A model generated the notes under the pieces. That model had not been told where the DNA came from. It saw only the letters and a program-made list of their open reading frames with translations, and searched no databases. A program made the position numbers and the translations under genes. Shown here piece by piece: positions 36,549-44,495 of a stretch of 64,000 nucleotides of DNA. The stretch comes from Paraburkholderia ginsengiterrae (GTDB lineage Bacteria; Pseudomonadota; Gammaproteobacteria; Burkholderiales; Burkholderiaceae): NCBI RefSeq assembly GCF_001645125.1, contig NZ_LXKA01000221.1, positions 186,001-250,000 on the forward strand. The letters run 5' to 3'. Numbering within the stretch: position 1 is the first letter of the stretch; each line of letters starts with the position of its first letter.

Positions 36549-37199
36549 ATGAACGAGCTGAATATCGAGGTTACATACGACTTTATTTGCCCCTGGTGCT
36601 GGATCGGTGGGGAGAAGCTGAAGCAGGCCATTAGCGAAGCGAATGCCGGCGGGCAAACGAAACTCGTGTTTGTTCCCTATGAATTGAATCCGGACATGCC
36701 GGTCGAAGGCCGCGATCGCAAGGAATACCGCTCGGCGAAGTTTGGGAGCTGGGCTCGCTCGCAAATCATGGATGCTCAGGTCACCGCGGCCGGACGCCAG
36801 GCGGGTCTGGAATTCAACTACGCGTTGGCGAAGCGAACACCGAACACGCTTGCCGCTCATCGGCTCGTATGGGTGCTGCAACAGAGGCACGACGTCGCAG
36901 CGCTGGTAGAGGCGATCTTCCATGCGTATTTTTCCGCTGGACGCGACATTGGAGACATCGCCGTGTTGACGGAGATTGCCGTAGAGGCGGGCTTCGACAA
37001 AGACGAGATCGAAACGTTTTTTGCGTCGGGTGGCGGAGTCGGCGAAGTGCGCGCGCTTGAAGCTCGGGCAATTGCGCAAGGCGTCAGCTCGGTGCCGTCG
37101 GTGAAGATTGGCGACGAGGTTGTTAGCGGTGCGCAGTCCGTCGCTCTGTTTCGGGCAACACTCGAAAACGCATTGAAAGCCGGCACCACAGCGCCGTAA
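36549..37199 (+). CDS. DsbA-family oxidoreductase (FrnE-like)
   Basis: A 216-residue thioredoxin-fold protein with the active site CPWC at Cys14 and Cys17 (DFICPWCWIGGEKL), an inserted helical domain and the cis-proline segment GVSSVPSVKIGD near residue 185. It has no signal peptide, so it is cytoplasmic, as usual for FrnE-like proteins, which are linked to polyketide modification and oxidative stress. The ATG at 36549 follows GGAGGT by six bases; an upstream ATG at 36471 lacks this. Transcribed divergently from the FAD monooxygenase gene. Confidence 0.9.
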   Translation: MNELNIEVTYDFICPWCWIGGEKLKQAISEANAGGQTKLVFVPYELNPDMPVEGRDRKEYRSAKFGSWARSQIMDAQVTAAGRQAGLEFNYALAKRTPNTLAAHRLVWVLQQRHDVAALVEAIFHAYFSAGRDIGDIAVLTEIAVEAGFDKDEIETFFASGGGVGEVRALEARAIAQGVSSVPSVKIGDEVVSGAQSVALFRATLENALKAGTTAP

Positions 37200-37624
37200 G
37201 CAGGGCCGCGGTGATTATGGGCCGCTCGCCTCGAAGGTTGGGCGGCAGTCCATGGTTGCCGCGGCGCTTAGCATTCTGAAATTTTAATTCGACTGCAAGG
37301 CTGCATGAGATCAGCATGCGCAGTTAGGGAAATGCAGCGGCGCCGCTCGCGCGAGGCGATTTCGACGAGCGTGACAGGATTGTCGTGGAGGCTGGGGATG
37401 GAAGGCGCAAGAGTGGTCAGGGTTCTTGGCGCTGCGCATAGCAAGGAAGCGCACGAGATCCGGGACTTCCTCGCTTGAGTACGGGTTTCAGCAGCGCCGA
37501 TGTTTGGAGAGCGGCGACTGGAATCCAGGGCAGATGACAAATTGGTAATCCAGGCGTCAGTGCTCGGCAAGCAGGGCCGCGGAGAATGGGAAATCCATCA
37601 ACGCGACGCGGCACAAACATCGTG
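37200..37624. other. Intergenic region, no gene recognised
   Basis: These 425 bases hold only frames without family resemblance or ribosome-binding sites. The promoter of the cytochrome gene should lie in the right part, but no clear element was found. Confidence 0.45.
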
Positions 37625-38212
37625 ATGTCTCTTCGTACTCGAATTGCGACCATCGTCGCCACCGTTGTAGCAGTATTTGTGTTGCTCGGCGCGGCAGGTT
37701 TGGCCTTCATGTATTCCGGGGTGTACGACGTTTCGGCAAGTTCCCGAGACATCCCGATCGTAGCAAAGCTGCTGCACGGAACGTACGAAGCCTCGTTGCA
37801 CCGGCACGCCGGGGCCGACGTCGCGCCTGGCGACCTGCTCTCGTTTGAAAACATACGTGCAGGCGCGCGCATGTACGACGCCAGTTGTGCCCTCTGCCAC
37901 GGTGCGCCTGACCGGCCACTGAGTGCCGTCGGCCAGGGTATTCAGCCCGCCGCGCCCTCGCTCCTTTCTGCGAGCCGCCGCAATAAGCCCGAGCTGATGT
38001 TCTGGACGATCAAGCATGGCGTGAACATGACGGCGATGCCTTCCTTCGGGAAGACGCAGTCGGACGAGGCGCTCTGGCAAGTGGCCGCGTTTATCTTCGC
38101 CGAGCGTGGCGTATCGAAGGATAAATACGACCTGCTCGTGCATGGTGACGATCAGGTTGGCAGCACGGCCGTATCGCTGAAAAGTCCGACGCCGCAGACT
38201 GGTAAAGACTGA
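37625..38212 (+). CDS. Membrane-anchored c-type cytochrome
   Basis: A 195-residue protein with an N-terminal transmembrane anchor (about residues 7-30) and one class I cytochrome c domain: the haem-binding motif CALCH starts at Cys88, and the distal methionine is probably in TAMPSFGKT near residue 140. The domain faces the periplasm. Single-haem proteins of this kind (cytochrome c, class I, CccA-like) pass electrons between dehydrogenases and oxidases, and here the partner is not evident. The ATG at 37625 is chosen because it opens directly into the membrane segment. Confidence 0.87.
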   Translation: MSLRTRIATIVATVVAVFVLLGAAGLAFMYSGVYDVSASSRDIPIVAKLLHGTYEASLHRHAGADVAPGDLLSFENIRAGARMYDASCALCHGAPDRPLSAVGQGIQPAAPSLLSASRRNKPELMFWTIKHGVNMTAMPSFGKTQSDEALWQVAAFIFAERGVSKDKYDLLVHGDDQVGSTAVSLKSPTPQTGKD

Positions 38213-38277
38213 CGGCGCCGCTCTGGTCAACAACTTCGGTCGGCTGAATGTTTCTCATCGGGAGTTGGATCTATAAC

Positions 38278-38499
38278 ATGAAGCGCGTTGTCGTTGCTCT
38301 CCAGATTGCCGTGTTGTTGACCGCTTGTACAACAGAACCAGCGAACCATTCGCTAACCCGCGGGCCGGCTACGCGCAGCGAGACCGTCGATTACGCGGGT
38401 CACGTCTGCGGCGATCAGAACATGCACGTAAAAATACCTGTGTGCATTTTCCCTCGGGTGGTCACGCAAATGTCCGCGCAGCGTCCGCAGTCCGGTTAA
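38278..38499 (+). CDS. Small predicted lipoprotein
   Basis: A 73-residue product with a short signal peptide and lipobox LLTAC (Cys near residue 17). The mature part of about 57 residues has two cysteines (HVCGDQNMHVKIPVC) that could form a disulfide. The ATG at 38278 has GGGAG at 38260-38264. It starts 65 bases after the cytochrome c gene on the same strand, so it may share its transcript. I recognise no family. Confidence 0.6.
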   Translation: MKRVVVALQIAVLLTACTTEPANHSLTRGPATRSETVDYAGHVCGDQNMHVKIPVCIFPRVVTQMSAQRPQSG

Positions 38500-38569
38500 G
38501 GCAAAGCATCATTGATGCGCCTGATGTCAGCTGCGGATCTGGGCGTCGGATTCCGCCACGCGTCCGCTC

Positions 38570-39784
38570 CTACGGCAGCGGGGATGACGCGCGCCGCTCC
38601 TGCCAGCAGCGTAAGCCGAACAGCGGCACGAGCCCATAAGCATGGTCGAGCATGTCAGACTGCAGGTTTTCGTACGGTATCCAGCGCGTCTCGTCGAGAT
38701 AGAGAAAAATCTCCAATGCGACGACAGCATGAGTGGATTGCAGTTGACGGACCACGAGCGGCATGTCGTGGCGGACGACCGGGTGGTCGCGAAGATGCGC
38801 CGTCAGATAGAGACGGTACAGGCCGAGATTCGTGTGGCGTTGCGTGTCGTCGGACACAAGGTCGGCGAGTGGCCGGTCGATGCCGTTGCGCAGCCGGGCG
38901 AGCAGCGCCTCGTCGGGAAAGCACACGGTGTCGACGTCAAAATGAATCGCATGCTTGACGCGTCTACCGCCCGAGTCTGTCATGCCTCGCCAGTTCTTTA
39001 CGCTGTGCGTCAGCAGGACGTAGCTCGGCAGCATGACGATCGAGTTATCGAAGTTTCGCACCTTGATGGTGTTCAGCGCGATGTCGATCACCGTGCCGTC
39101 GGCGATGAAGCCGGGCACCTCGATCCAGTCGCCCACCCGCAGCATGTCGTACGCGGTGAGCTGGATGCTGGCCACGAATCCGAGTAGCGAATCGCGGAAG
39201 ATAATGATGAGGAGTGCGGTCATCGCACTGAGGCCAGTGAGGAAGTACGCAGGCGAGCGCTCCAGCAGCACCGAAATCGCGGCGATCAGCGCGATCACGT
39301 AGAGCACGATGGTGGCGACCTGCAAGAAGCTTTTGATGGGCCGCTCGCTCGCAGACGGGAAGTGGCTGTAGCGCTCGCCGACGCTGTCGAGGAACGCGAG
39401 GGCGGCGCGTAGCAGCGTGTACACCATGTAGCAGCCCGCGAGCAGCGCCAGCGGGTGCCCGAGCGCTGCAATCAGCGGGAACGTCAGTCCGGAAAGCAGG
39501 GGGGCGGCCGCATAGACGATCGCGGCAGGGACGAGCGGCGCGAGCCGATGGAAAACCTTGTGGCGCTCGGCGGCGCGCAGCCACTTGTGCCGCTCCTGGC
39601 GCGCGAGGCGGCCCACAATCTGCAGCATGATCGAGCGCGTGGCGTAGTAGCAGATGGCGCTCGCCAGCAGAATCGCGAGCAGCAGGATTGCAATGAGCAG
39701 GATCGCGACGGCCCAACTGTCGGTGTAGACCTGGAAGTGATGCCAGTCCGGCCCACCTTCAATACGCAGCGCCTTGTCGAACAT
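38570..39784 (-). CDS. MscS-family mechanosensitive channel (YbdG-like)
   Basis: A 404-residue membrane protein with about five hydrophobic segments (20-50, 75-100, 110-130, 155-180 and 185-205) and the MscS core: the pore-lining helix region with IIIFRDSLLGFVASIQLTAY, then the beta domain DMLRVGDWIEVPGFIADGTV and LNTIKVRNFDNSIVMLPSYV. The long N-terminal membrane region and the C-terminal domain resemble the YbdG/MscM type, with miniconductance and osmotic adaptation as the family role. The ATG at 39784 follows GGGAGG by about six bases; the upstream extension lacks support. Confidence 0.9.
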   Translation of the reverse strand: MFDKALRIEGGPDWHHFQVYTDSWAVAILLIAILLLAILLASAICYYATRSIMLQIVGRLARQERHKWLRAAERHKVFHRLAPLVPAAIVYAAAPLLSGLTFPLIAALGHPLALLAGCYMVYTLLRAALAFLDSVGERYSHFPSASERPIKSFLQVATIVLYVIALIAAISVLLERSPAYFLTGLSAMTALLIIIFRDSLLGFVASIQLTAYDMLRVGDWIEVPGFIADGTVIDIALNTIKVRNFDNSIVMLPSYVLLTHSVKNWRGMTDSGGRRVKHAIHFDVDTVCFPDEALLARLRNGIDRPLADLVSDDTQRHTNLGLYRLYLTAHLRDHPVVRHDMPLVVRQLQSTHAVVALEIFLYLDETRWIPYENLQSDMLDHAYGLVPLFGLRCWQERRASSPLP

Positions 39785-39971
39785 GGACCCTCCCATTGCC
39801 GGCGAGCTCATTGCGCCGGCGAGATCCGGTCTGTCCAGCGGGTCGGCACGCTGCCGTGGCAAGCGTGCGGCGCCTGCCGCCGCCGGGTTTGCCACCGTGC
39901 GAGCAGGGCCGGACCGGGCGGCACGCGCATCGCACGATGGCTATTGTAGCGGTGTCGCCCGTGGCGGAGCC

Positions 39972-40871
39972 TTACGCCTGTTTGTACTGAGCGAACAGCC
40001 ACTTGCGCATGGATTCACTCGCTTCCCGATGGAGGTTGGCCTGCGGGTACACGACGTAGAAGCCGAGCGACGTCGGAAACGAGAAATCGAAAACGCGCCG
40101 CAAACGACCCTCTGCAATATCGCGCTCGACAAGCGGCTCACTGGTCAGCGCGATACCCTGGCCCGCGATCGCCGCATCAATGGCGAGTAAGGACTGGCTG
40201 AACCGTGGTCCTTTCAATGTATCGACGCGGGTTCGTCCACCCACCACGTCGAAAAACTCGGGCCACGAATTGTGCGCATCGTGCAGCAAGACATGCTTCG
40301 CCAGATCCGAGGGGCTCCGGATTGGCGGCCCCGCGCTGAGCAATTTTGGGCTCGCCACAGCAAACATATCGAGCGGAAACAGCAACTCGCCGGTCAGTCC
40401 GGAGGGGAATGGTGGCTTGCCCAGCCGAACGGCGATGTCCACGCCGTCGGTCTGAAAGTTGGAGAGCTTCTCGTCGGCCATGACGCGGACTTCGATGTCC
40501 GGGTGCAACCGGCCGAAGTCCGACAGCCGGGGAATCAGCCATTTCGCCGCGAAAGACGGTGTAGTGCTTATAGTGAGAAACGTTGAGCGTTGACCAAGCG
40601 CTTCCGTCGCGTCGGCGATGATCAGCAGCGCGCGCTGTACCGCCGGGAAATACTCCAGTCCGTCGCTGGTGAGGGCAAGCCCCCTCGGCAAGCGTTGGAA
40701 TAGCTGGACGTCGACAACATTCTCAAGATGCCTCACCTGCTGTGCAACGGCCCCTTGAGTGACGCCGAGTTCGTCGGCCGCCAGACGGAAGTTGAGGTGC
40801 CGCGCCGACGCTTCGAAGGCGCGAAGCGCGTTGAGCGGTGGAAGCCGGCGGGTTTGCAGCAGATTTTTCAT
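39972..40871 (-). CDS. LysR-family transcriptional regulator (GcvA-like)
   Basis: A 299-residue regulator. The winged helix is LPPLNALRAFEASARHLNFR followed by AADELGVTQGAVAQQVRHLE, the wording typical of the GcvA branch. The effector domain has LTISTTPSFAAKWLIPRL and IDIAVRLGKPPF. It is divergent from the SDR gene at 41004-41708, and the 132 bases between hold an inverted repeat at 40875-40887, so it probably controls that gene and itself. The effector is unknown. Confidence 0.92.
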   Translation of the reverse strand: MKNLLQTRRLPPLNALRAFEASARHLNFRLAADELGVTQGAVAQQVRHLENVVDVQLFQRLPRGLALTSDGLEYFPAVQRALLIIADATEALGQRSTFLTISTTPSFAAKWLIPRLSDFGRLHPDIEVRVMADEKLSNFQTDGVDIAVRLGKPPFPSGLTGELLFPLDMFAVASPKLLSAGPPIRSPSDLAKHVLLHDAHNSWPEFFDVVGGRTRVDTLKGPRFSQSLLAIDAAIAGQGIALTSEPLVERDIAEGRLRRVFDFSFPTSLGFYVVYPQANLHREASESMRKWLFAQYKQA

Positions 40872-40874
40872 GCA

Positions 40875-40887
40875 GTAGAAATTCTAC
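40875..40887. promoter_or_regulatory. Candidate LysR operator (GTAGAA-A-TTCTAC)
   Basis: A perfect six-base inverted repeat around one base, four bases upstream of the LysR start codon and within the divergent LysR/SDR promoter region. Position and symmetry suit a LysR-type binding site that also represses its own gene; the T-N11-A form is present as TAGAAATTCTA. Inferred only. Confidence 0.4.
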
Positions 40888-41003
40888 AGTCTGACTGGAG
40901 AAATCATGATTCGACAGCATCATTCTATCGCCTTACAGTATGGCTACGGTAAGTGGATTAAAGCCCGGCGCGGCGCTCAGTGGGTATCTTGAAGGAGAAC
41001 GGG

Positions 41004-41708
41004 ATGACTGTAGAAAAAGTGGCATTGGTAACAGCGGCTGGCAAGGGCATGGGCGCGGCTATCGCACGGGAGCTCGCGGCGAACGGCTATCGCGTGGCAC
41101 TGATGTCGCCATCGGGCAGTGCTGTCGAGCTGGCGAAGGAGTTGGGCGGGTTCGGTATTGCCGGGTCCGTTACCGAGGAGGCGGACATCGATCGCTTTGT
41201 TCGCGAGACCCTCGCGAAGTATGGCCGCATCGACGCGGTCGTGAACAATACGGGCCATCCGCCCAAGGGCGATCTGCTTGCCATCGAGGACAGCAAATGG
41301 CACGAGGGGCTGGATCTGATCGTGTTGAACGTCGCTCGTGTGCTGCGGCGTGTCACGCCGGTGTTTCTGCAGCAAGGTGGCGGAGCGGTCGTCAATATTT
41401 CGAGCTTCGCGGCCGACGCGCCGGAGCAGGCCATGCCGGTTTCTTCCGCGCTGCGCGCGGCACTCAGCGCATTCACGCGCCTGTATGCCGATCGTTACGC
41501 CAAGGACAACATCCGGATCAACTCGGTTCTGCCAGGCTTTATCGACAGCTGGCCGGAGACGCCTGAAATCGTCGCGCGCATTCCGGTCGGCCGTTTTGGC
41601 AAGACGCAAGAGATCGCTAAAACGGTAGCGTTCCTGTTGTCGGATGGCGCCGGCTATATGACCGGCCAGAATATTCGCGTCGACGGCGGCATCGTGCGAG
41701 CGTTGTAA
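41004..41708 (+). CDS. SDR-family oxidoreductase
   Basis: A 234-residue classical short-chain dehydrogenase: the cofactor motif is ALVTAAGKGMGAAIA (TGxxxGxG with Ala for Gly), VVNNTGHPP replaces NNAG, and the C-terminal GYMTGQNIRVDGGIVRAL is typical. At the catalytic site, the Ser is in VNISSFAADAP. The following Tyr-x-x-x-Lys is not obvious: the segment reads SSALRAALSAFTRLYA, without Tyr or Lys at the usual distance. The enzyme may therefore be altered in activity. AAGGAG lies eight bases before the ATG. Divergent from a GcvA-like LysR gene. Confidence 0.87.
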   Translation: MTVEKVALVTAAGKGMGAAIARELAANGYRVALMSPSGSAVELAKELGGFGIAGSVTEEADIDRFVRETLAKYGRIDAVVNNTGHPPKGDLLAIEDSKWHEGLDLIVLNVARVLRRVTPVFLQQGGGAVVNISSFAADAPEQAMPVSSALRAALSAFTRLYADRYAKDNIRINSVLPGFIDSWPETPEIVARIPVGRFGKTQEIAKTVAFLLSDGAGYMTGQNIRVDGGIVRAL

Positions 41709-41730
41709 AGCGCGCTCGTTATCATTAGCA

Positions 41731-41768
41731 CTCACTATGGCCGCCCTCATGAAGGCAGCCATAGCGAG
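41731..41768. terminator. Hairpin between convergent genes
   Basis: Arms 41731-41745 and 41754-41768 pair over 15 positions with two mismatches that become G-U pairs on the minus-strand transcript, around an eight-base loop. It sits 22 bases after the SDR stop and 26 bases after the stop of the minus-strand gene, which suits a shared transcription end. No T run follows. Confidence 0.45.
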
Positions 41769-41794
41769 CAAGCGTGGATCCAGCCGGAATCCGA

Positions 41795-42361
41795 TTAGCG
41801 GAAGCCGTAGACCTCGACCTTTTTCCCCTCGAATTGTTCTTGCACACCTTGCTGGCAATTCGGTGGACACATGATGCCGTCCGGCGTCGAGCCTCCCGTG
41901 CCGATTGCCCTCGACACAACCGATTCGATGAGCGTGCCGTCCTGAGCGATGACGATCTGCAGGTCAGTTTCCGTGCCGGCCGGCACGGGGCCTCCCGCGG
42001 TATAGATGACACTCATGGTGCCGGTGCAATCGGAGTTCACTGTGTAGGTGCCGGTCTGGTACGGATTGAATGTAGTCTGCCCCCCTTTCGGCAGCCCGTT
42101 GATGACCCCATAGTCGGTGCGTGAATAATTGCCCCTGCCATCGAACTTAATCAGGGCGACGTCGTCAAGGGTCAACGGACTGGCGAACGGATGCAAGGCA
42201 TTATTTGAATCCAGTAATCCAAGAATCTGTCCGTGACCGGTAAACCCATACGCTCCCTTTAGCGTCTCCTTTGAACAATGGTTCTCGGCCTGCGCGGCGC
42301 CGCTGAGCGAGAGAAGTGCAACGGCAGTTGCCGACAAAGCGACTAAATGCTTGATCTTCAT
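41795..42361 (-). CDS. Exported beta-rich protein of unknown function
   Basis: A 188-residue protein with a clear signal peptide (MKIKHLVALSATAVALLSLSGAAQA/EN). The mature part has the wording of small secreted lipocalin-like proteins of soil bacteria: CSKETLKGAYGFTGHG, FDGRGNYSRTDYG, TGTYTVNSDCTGTMSV and a late CPPNC. Four cysteines could make two disulfides. I start at the second ATG (42361) because AAGGAG lies six bases before it; the ATG at 42367 would be too close. It is alone, converging with the SDR gene. No known activity. Confidence 0.72.
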   Translation of the reverse strand: MKIKHLVALSATAVALLSLSGAAQAENHCSKETLKGAYGFTGHGQILGLLDSNNALHPFASPLTLDDVALIKFDGRGNYSRTDYGVINGLPKGGQTTFNPYQTGTYTVNSDCTGTMSVIYTAGGPVPAGTETDLQIVIAQDGTLIESVVSRAIGTGGSTPDGIMCPPNCQQGVQEQFEGKKVEVYGFR

Positions 42362-42939
42362 GGTCATCTCCTTGCCATCGAATCAGGTTCTTAACATCAC
42401 GGCGAGCAGGGGCCCTTTTTTGCCCGCGGGTTTAGGCGCCCTATGGCAAACCAATGGAAATTTCGAACGGCCGCAGTGATCCGTGGCTGATGCCATTTGC
42501 CAGGTATGGGATGAGAGAACGAGCGACCGCCAATGTGGCCGGCTGTTCCGGTGTGTGCGGCGAGAATGCCTGGGCGCAGGTCGAAGCAATGAATGTCGAA
42601 ACGCTTCACCAGGCGGTTTTTTTCCGCTTGGCGTTGGCAGGCACGTGCAAAAGAGGTGCACGAAAATCCGCGCAATGGTGACTTCGTGAGTCCGCCACGC
42701 TTTAAGGTCGCGTAGCAAAAAATGGTGTAATCGACACTATTCGCGGGGCGCCAATGAAAATCGGACAAAAGACAGGCGCATTCAGAATCGCGCGTGCCCA
42801 CATTGAATGTCACCCGTAACGCCGCGGTATCGTTGCACGACGAAGGCTTCCGCTTTCGAATAGATGACATAGTCGACTTGGCTTTGCATGGGGCCGGACT
42901 AAGCGTTAAAACGCTAAGTCCGGCCGACAGGAGGCGGCG
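42362..42939. other. Intergenic region, no gene recognised
   Basis: In these 578 bases I see no supported gene. Frames are open on the minus strand for about 190 codons, but the translation is cysteine- and arginine-rich and without family resemblance. The right end holds the hairpin at 42893-42924 and the ribosome-binding site of the serine hydrolase gene. Confidence 0.45.
42893..42924. promoter_or_regulatory. Inverted repeat just upstream of the serine hydrolase gene
   Basis: The arms 42893-42907 (GCCGGACTAAGCGTT) and 42910-42924 (AACGCTAAGTCCGGC) pair with one mismatch around two bases. It ends 15 bases before the ATG at 42940 and right next to the GGAGG site, so it could be an operator or an RNA hairpin that masks ribosome binding. 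A terminator is less likely, as no T run follows. Confidence 0.45.
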
Positions 42940-44472
42940 ATGACCGAGACATCCGTACTTCGATCCCACTGGTTCACGATGCTGCTGCTACTTGCGTCGA
43001 CGCTGTCGGCGTCGCGGCCCGCGCGCGCCGAAGATCCCCTTGCACGCGATGTGAATGGACTTACGTTCGATCAGTTCATCCAGAAGACGCTTGATGACTA
43101 TGGGGTGCCTGGGGCGGTTGTCGTCGTGGTGAGCGACAAAGGCACGGAGTTCCTGAAGGGGTACGGCGTGCGCCGTCGTGGCGAAACAGCGCTTGTCGAC
43201 GGAGATACGCGATTTCAGATTGCGTCTATGAGCAAGTTCATCGCCGCGACGGCGGTCGGAGCATTAGTCGATCGGGGCGTGGTGTCCTGGGACGCGCCGG
43301 TCACGACTTTTTCGCCTGACACCGTGCTCGCCGAGCCGTACGCCACGCAGAACGTCACCCTGCGCGATTTCTTTGCACACCGCACCGGGCTGCCGGCCTA
43401 TACAGACGACCTCCTTCCCCAACTCGAGTTCAGCTTTGACGAGCTGCTGCACCGCGCGCGCTTTCAGCCATTCGACCATAGCTTCCGGTCGCGATGGGCG
43501 TATTCGAACTACGGTATTTTTCTTGGGCAATACAGCGCTGCACGGGCGGCCGGAATGAGCCCCCCGCAAGTGCTGTCGAGCACGATGCTGGAGCCGCTCG
43601 GCATGACGCGTAGCGGTCCGGTACAGGCGGAACTTTTCAAGGACGACAACCGGGCAACGGCGCATAACATCGACGGCACGGTCATGCCGTACGAGAACGT
43701 CGACAAATTTAGTGGTGCGGGCGCGATCGTATCGACGGGCCATGACATCGCACGGTGGATGACGATGCTGCTCGCGCAAGGCACTTTCGAAGGCAAGCCG
43801 GTTTTGAGCAAGGACACCGTGACGGAGATCTTCGCGGCGAGCATGGTGCAAGGCCCTGGTGGTCCGCTGAACGATCCGAATGACTCGGCCGGGCTGGGCT
43901 GCGAGAGCTACCACTTTCTTCGCTGGCGCGTGATCGAAAAGAATGGCGCGCTGAACGGCATGCGCACCATCGTCACGCTGGTTCCGGAGCGAGACATTGG
44001 CATCGCCATCTTTGCCAACAAGCAGATGACGGTATTTCCGGAGGCCGTCCGCGCGGAGTTTCTCGAGCGTGTGCTCGCGCCGTCAGGCAGAGACTTGCAA
44101 AAGCAGATTCACGAGGAACAAAAGGGATGGTTTGCGCTTCTCGATGTGCCCAAGCCGCCGCCCGATGCGAAGCCGCTATCACGTGATCTTGACGCCTTCG
44201 CGGGTCCCTTTGTCAGCCCGCTGTATGGATCGCTAACGGTGGTTCGCAACGGCGAAAGCCTTGCCGTGAAGGTCGGTGCGCATGATTATCCCGGGCAGTT
44301 GACGCATTGGTCGGCCGACTCTTTCCTGATCACGTTCGAGAATCCCGACGTACCACCCGGACTTCTCACGTTTGCGTTCAAAGAAGGCAATCCGCGTGCC
44401 ACCGGCTTTGACGGCAGCAGGGTGCCGAACGTCTACACGACCAGCTACGGGCACTTTGATCGCGCGCAATAG
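42940..44472 (+). CDS. Exported serine hydrolase, class C beta-lactamase fold
   Basis: A 510-residue protein with a signal peptide (about residues 1-30, ending RPARA/E). The catalytic domain has the Ser-x-x-Lys motif SMSK (Ser96, Lys99) and the YxN motif WAYSNYG (Tyr188). A C-terminal beta domain of about 110 residues (LDAFAGPFVSPLYGSLTVVR) resembles DUF3471-type lipocalin-like tails. Such enzymes are more often esterases or peptidases than antibiotic-degrading beta-lactamases, and resistance should not be inferred. GGAGG lies just before the start, next to an inverted repeat. Confidence 0.9.
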   Translation: MTETSVLRSHWFTMLLLLASTLSASRPARAEDPLARDVNGLTFDQFIQKTLDDYGVPGAVVVVVSDKGTEFLKGYGVRRRGETALVDGDTRFQIASMSKFIAATAVGALVDRGVVSWDAPVTTFSPDTVLAEPYATQNVTLRDFFAHRTGLPAYTDDLLPQLEFSFDELLHRARFQPFDHSFRSRWAYSNYGIFLGQYSAARAAGMSPPQVLSSTMLEPLGMTRSGPVQAELFKDDNRATAHNIDGTVMPYENVDKFSGAGAIVSTGHDIARWMTMLLAQGTFEGKPVLSKDTVTEIFAASMVQGPGGPLNDPNDSAGLGCESYHFLRWRVIEKNGALNGMRTIVTLVPERDIGIAIFANKQMTVFPEAVRAEFLERVLAPSGRDLQKQIHEEQKGWFALLDVPKPPPDAKPLSRDLDAFAGPFVSPLYGSLTVVRNGESLAVKVGAHDYPGQLTHWSADSFLITFENPDVPPGLLTFAFKEGNPRATGFDGSRVPNVYTTSYGHFDRAQ

Positions 44473-44495
44473 CGTCGAAGGCGAAGCTGCCCGAT

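Noticed and set aside
42397-42969. A 190-codon minus-strand frame in the gap before the serine hydrolase
   Set aside because: No ribosome-binding site, odd Cys/Arg/His-rich composition, and it overlaps the start of the serine hydrolase gene; not enough to call a gene.
42940-44472. Antibiotic-resistance beta-lactamase
   Set aside because: The SxxK/YxN fold is shared with esterases and peptidases, and the extra C-terminal beta domain fits those better; no AmpR-type regulator is adjacent.
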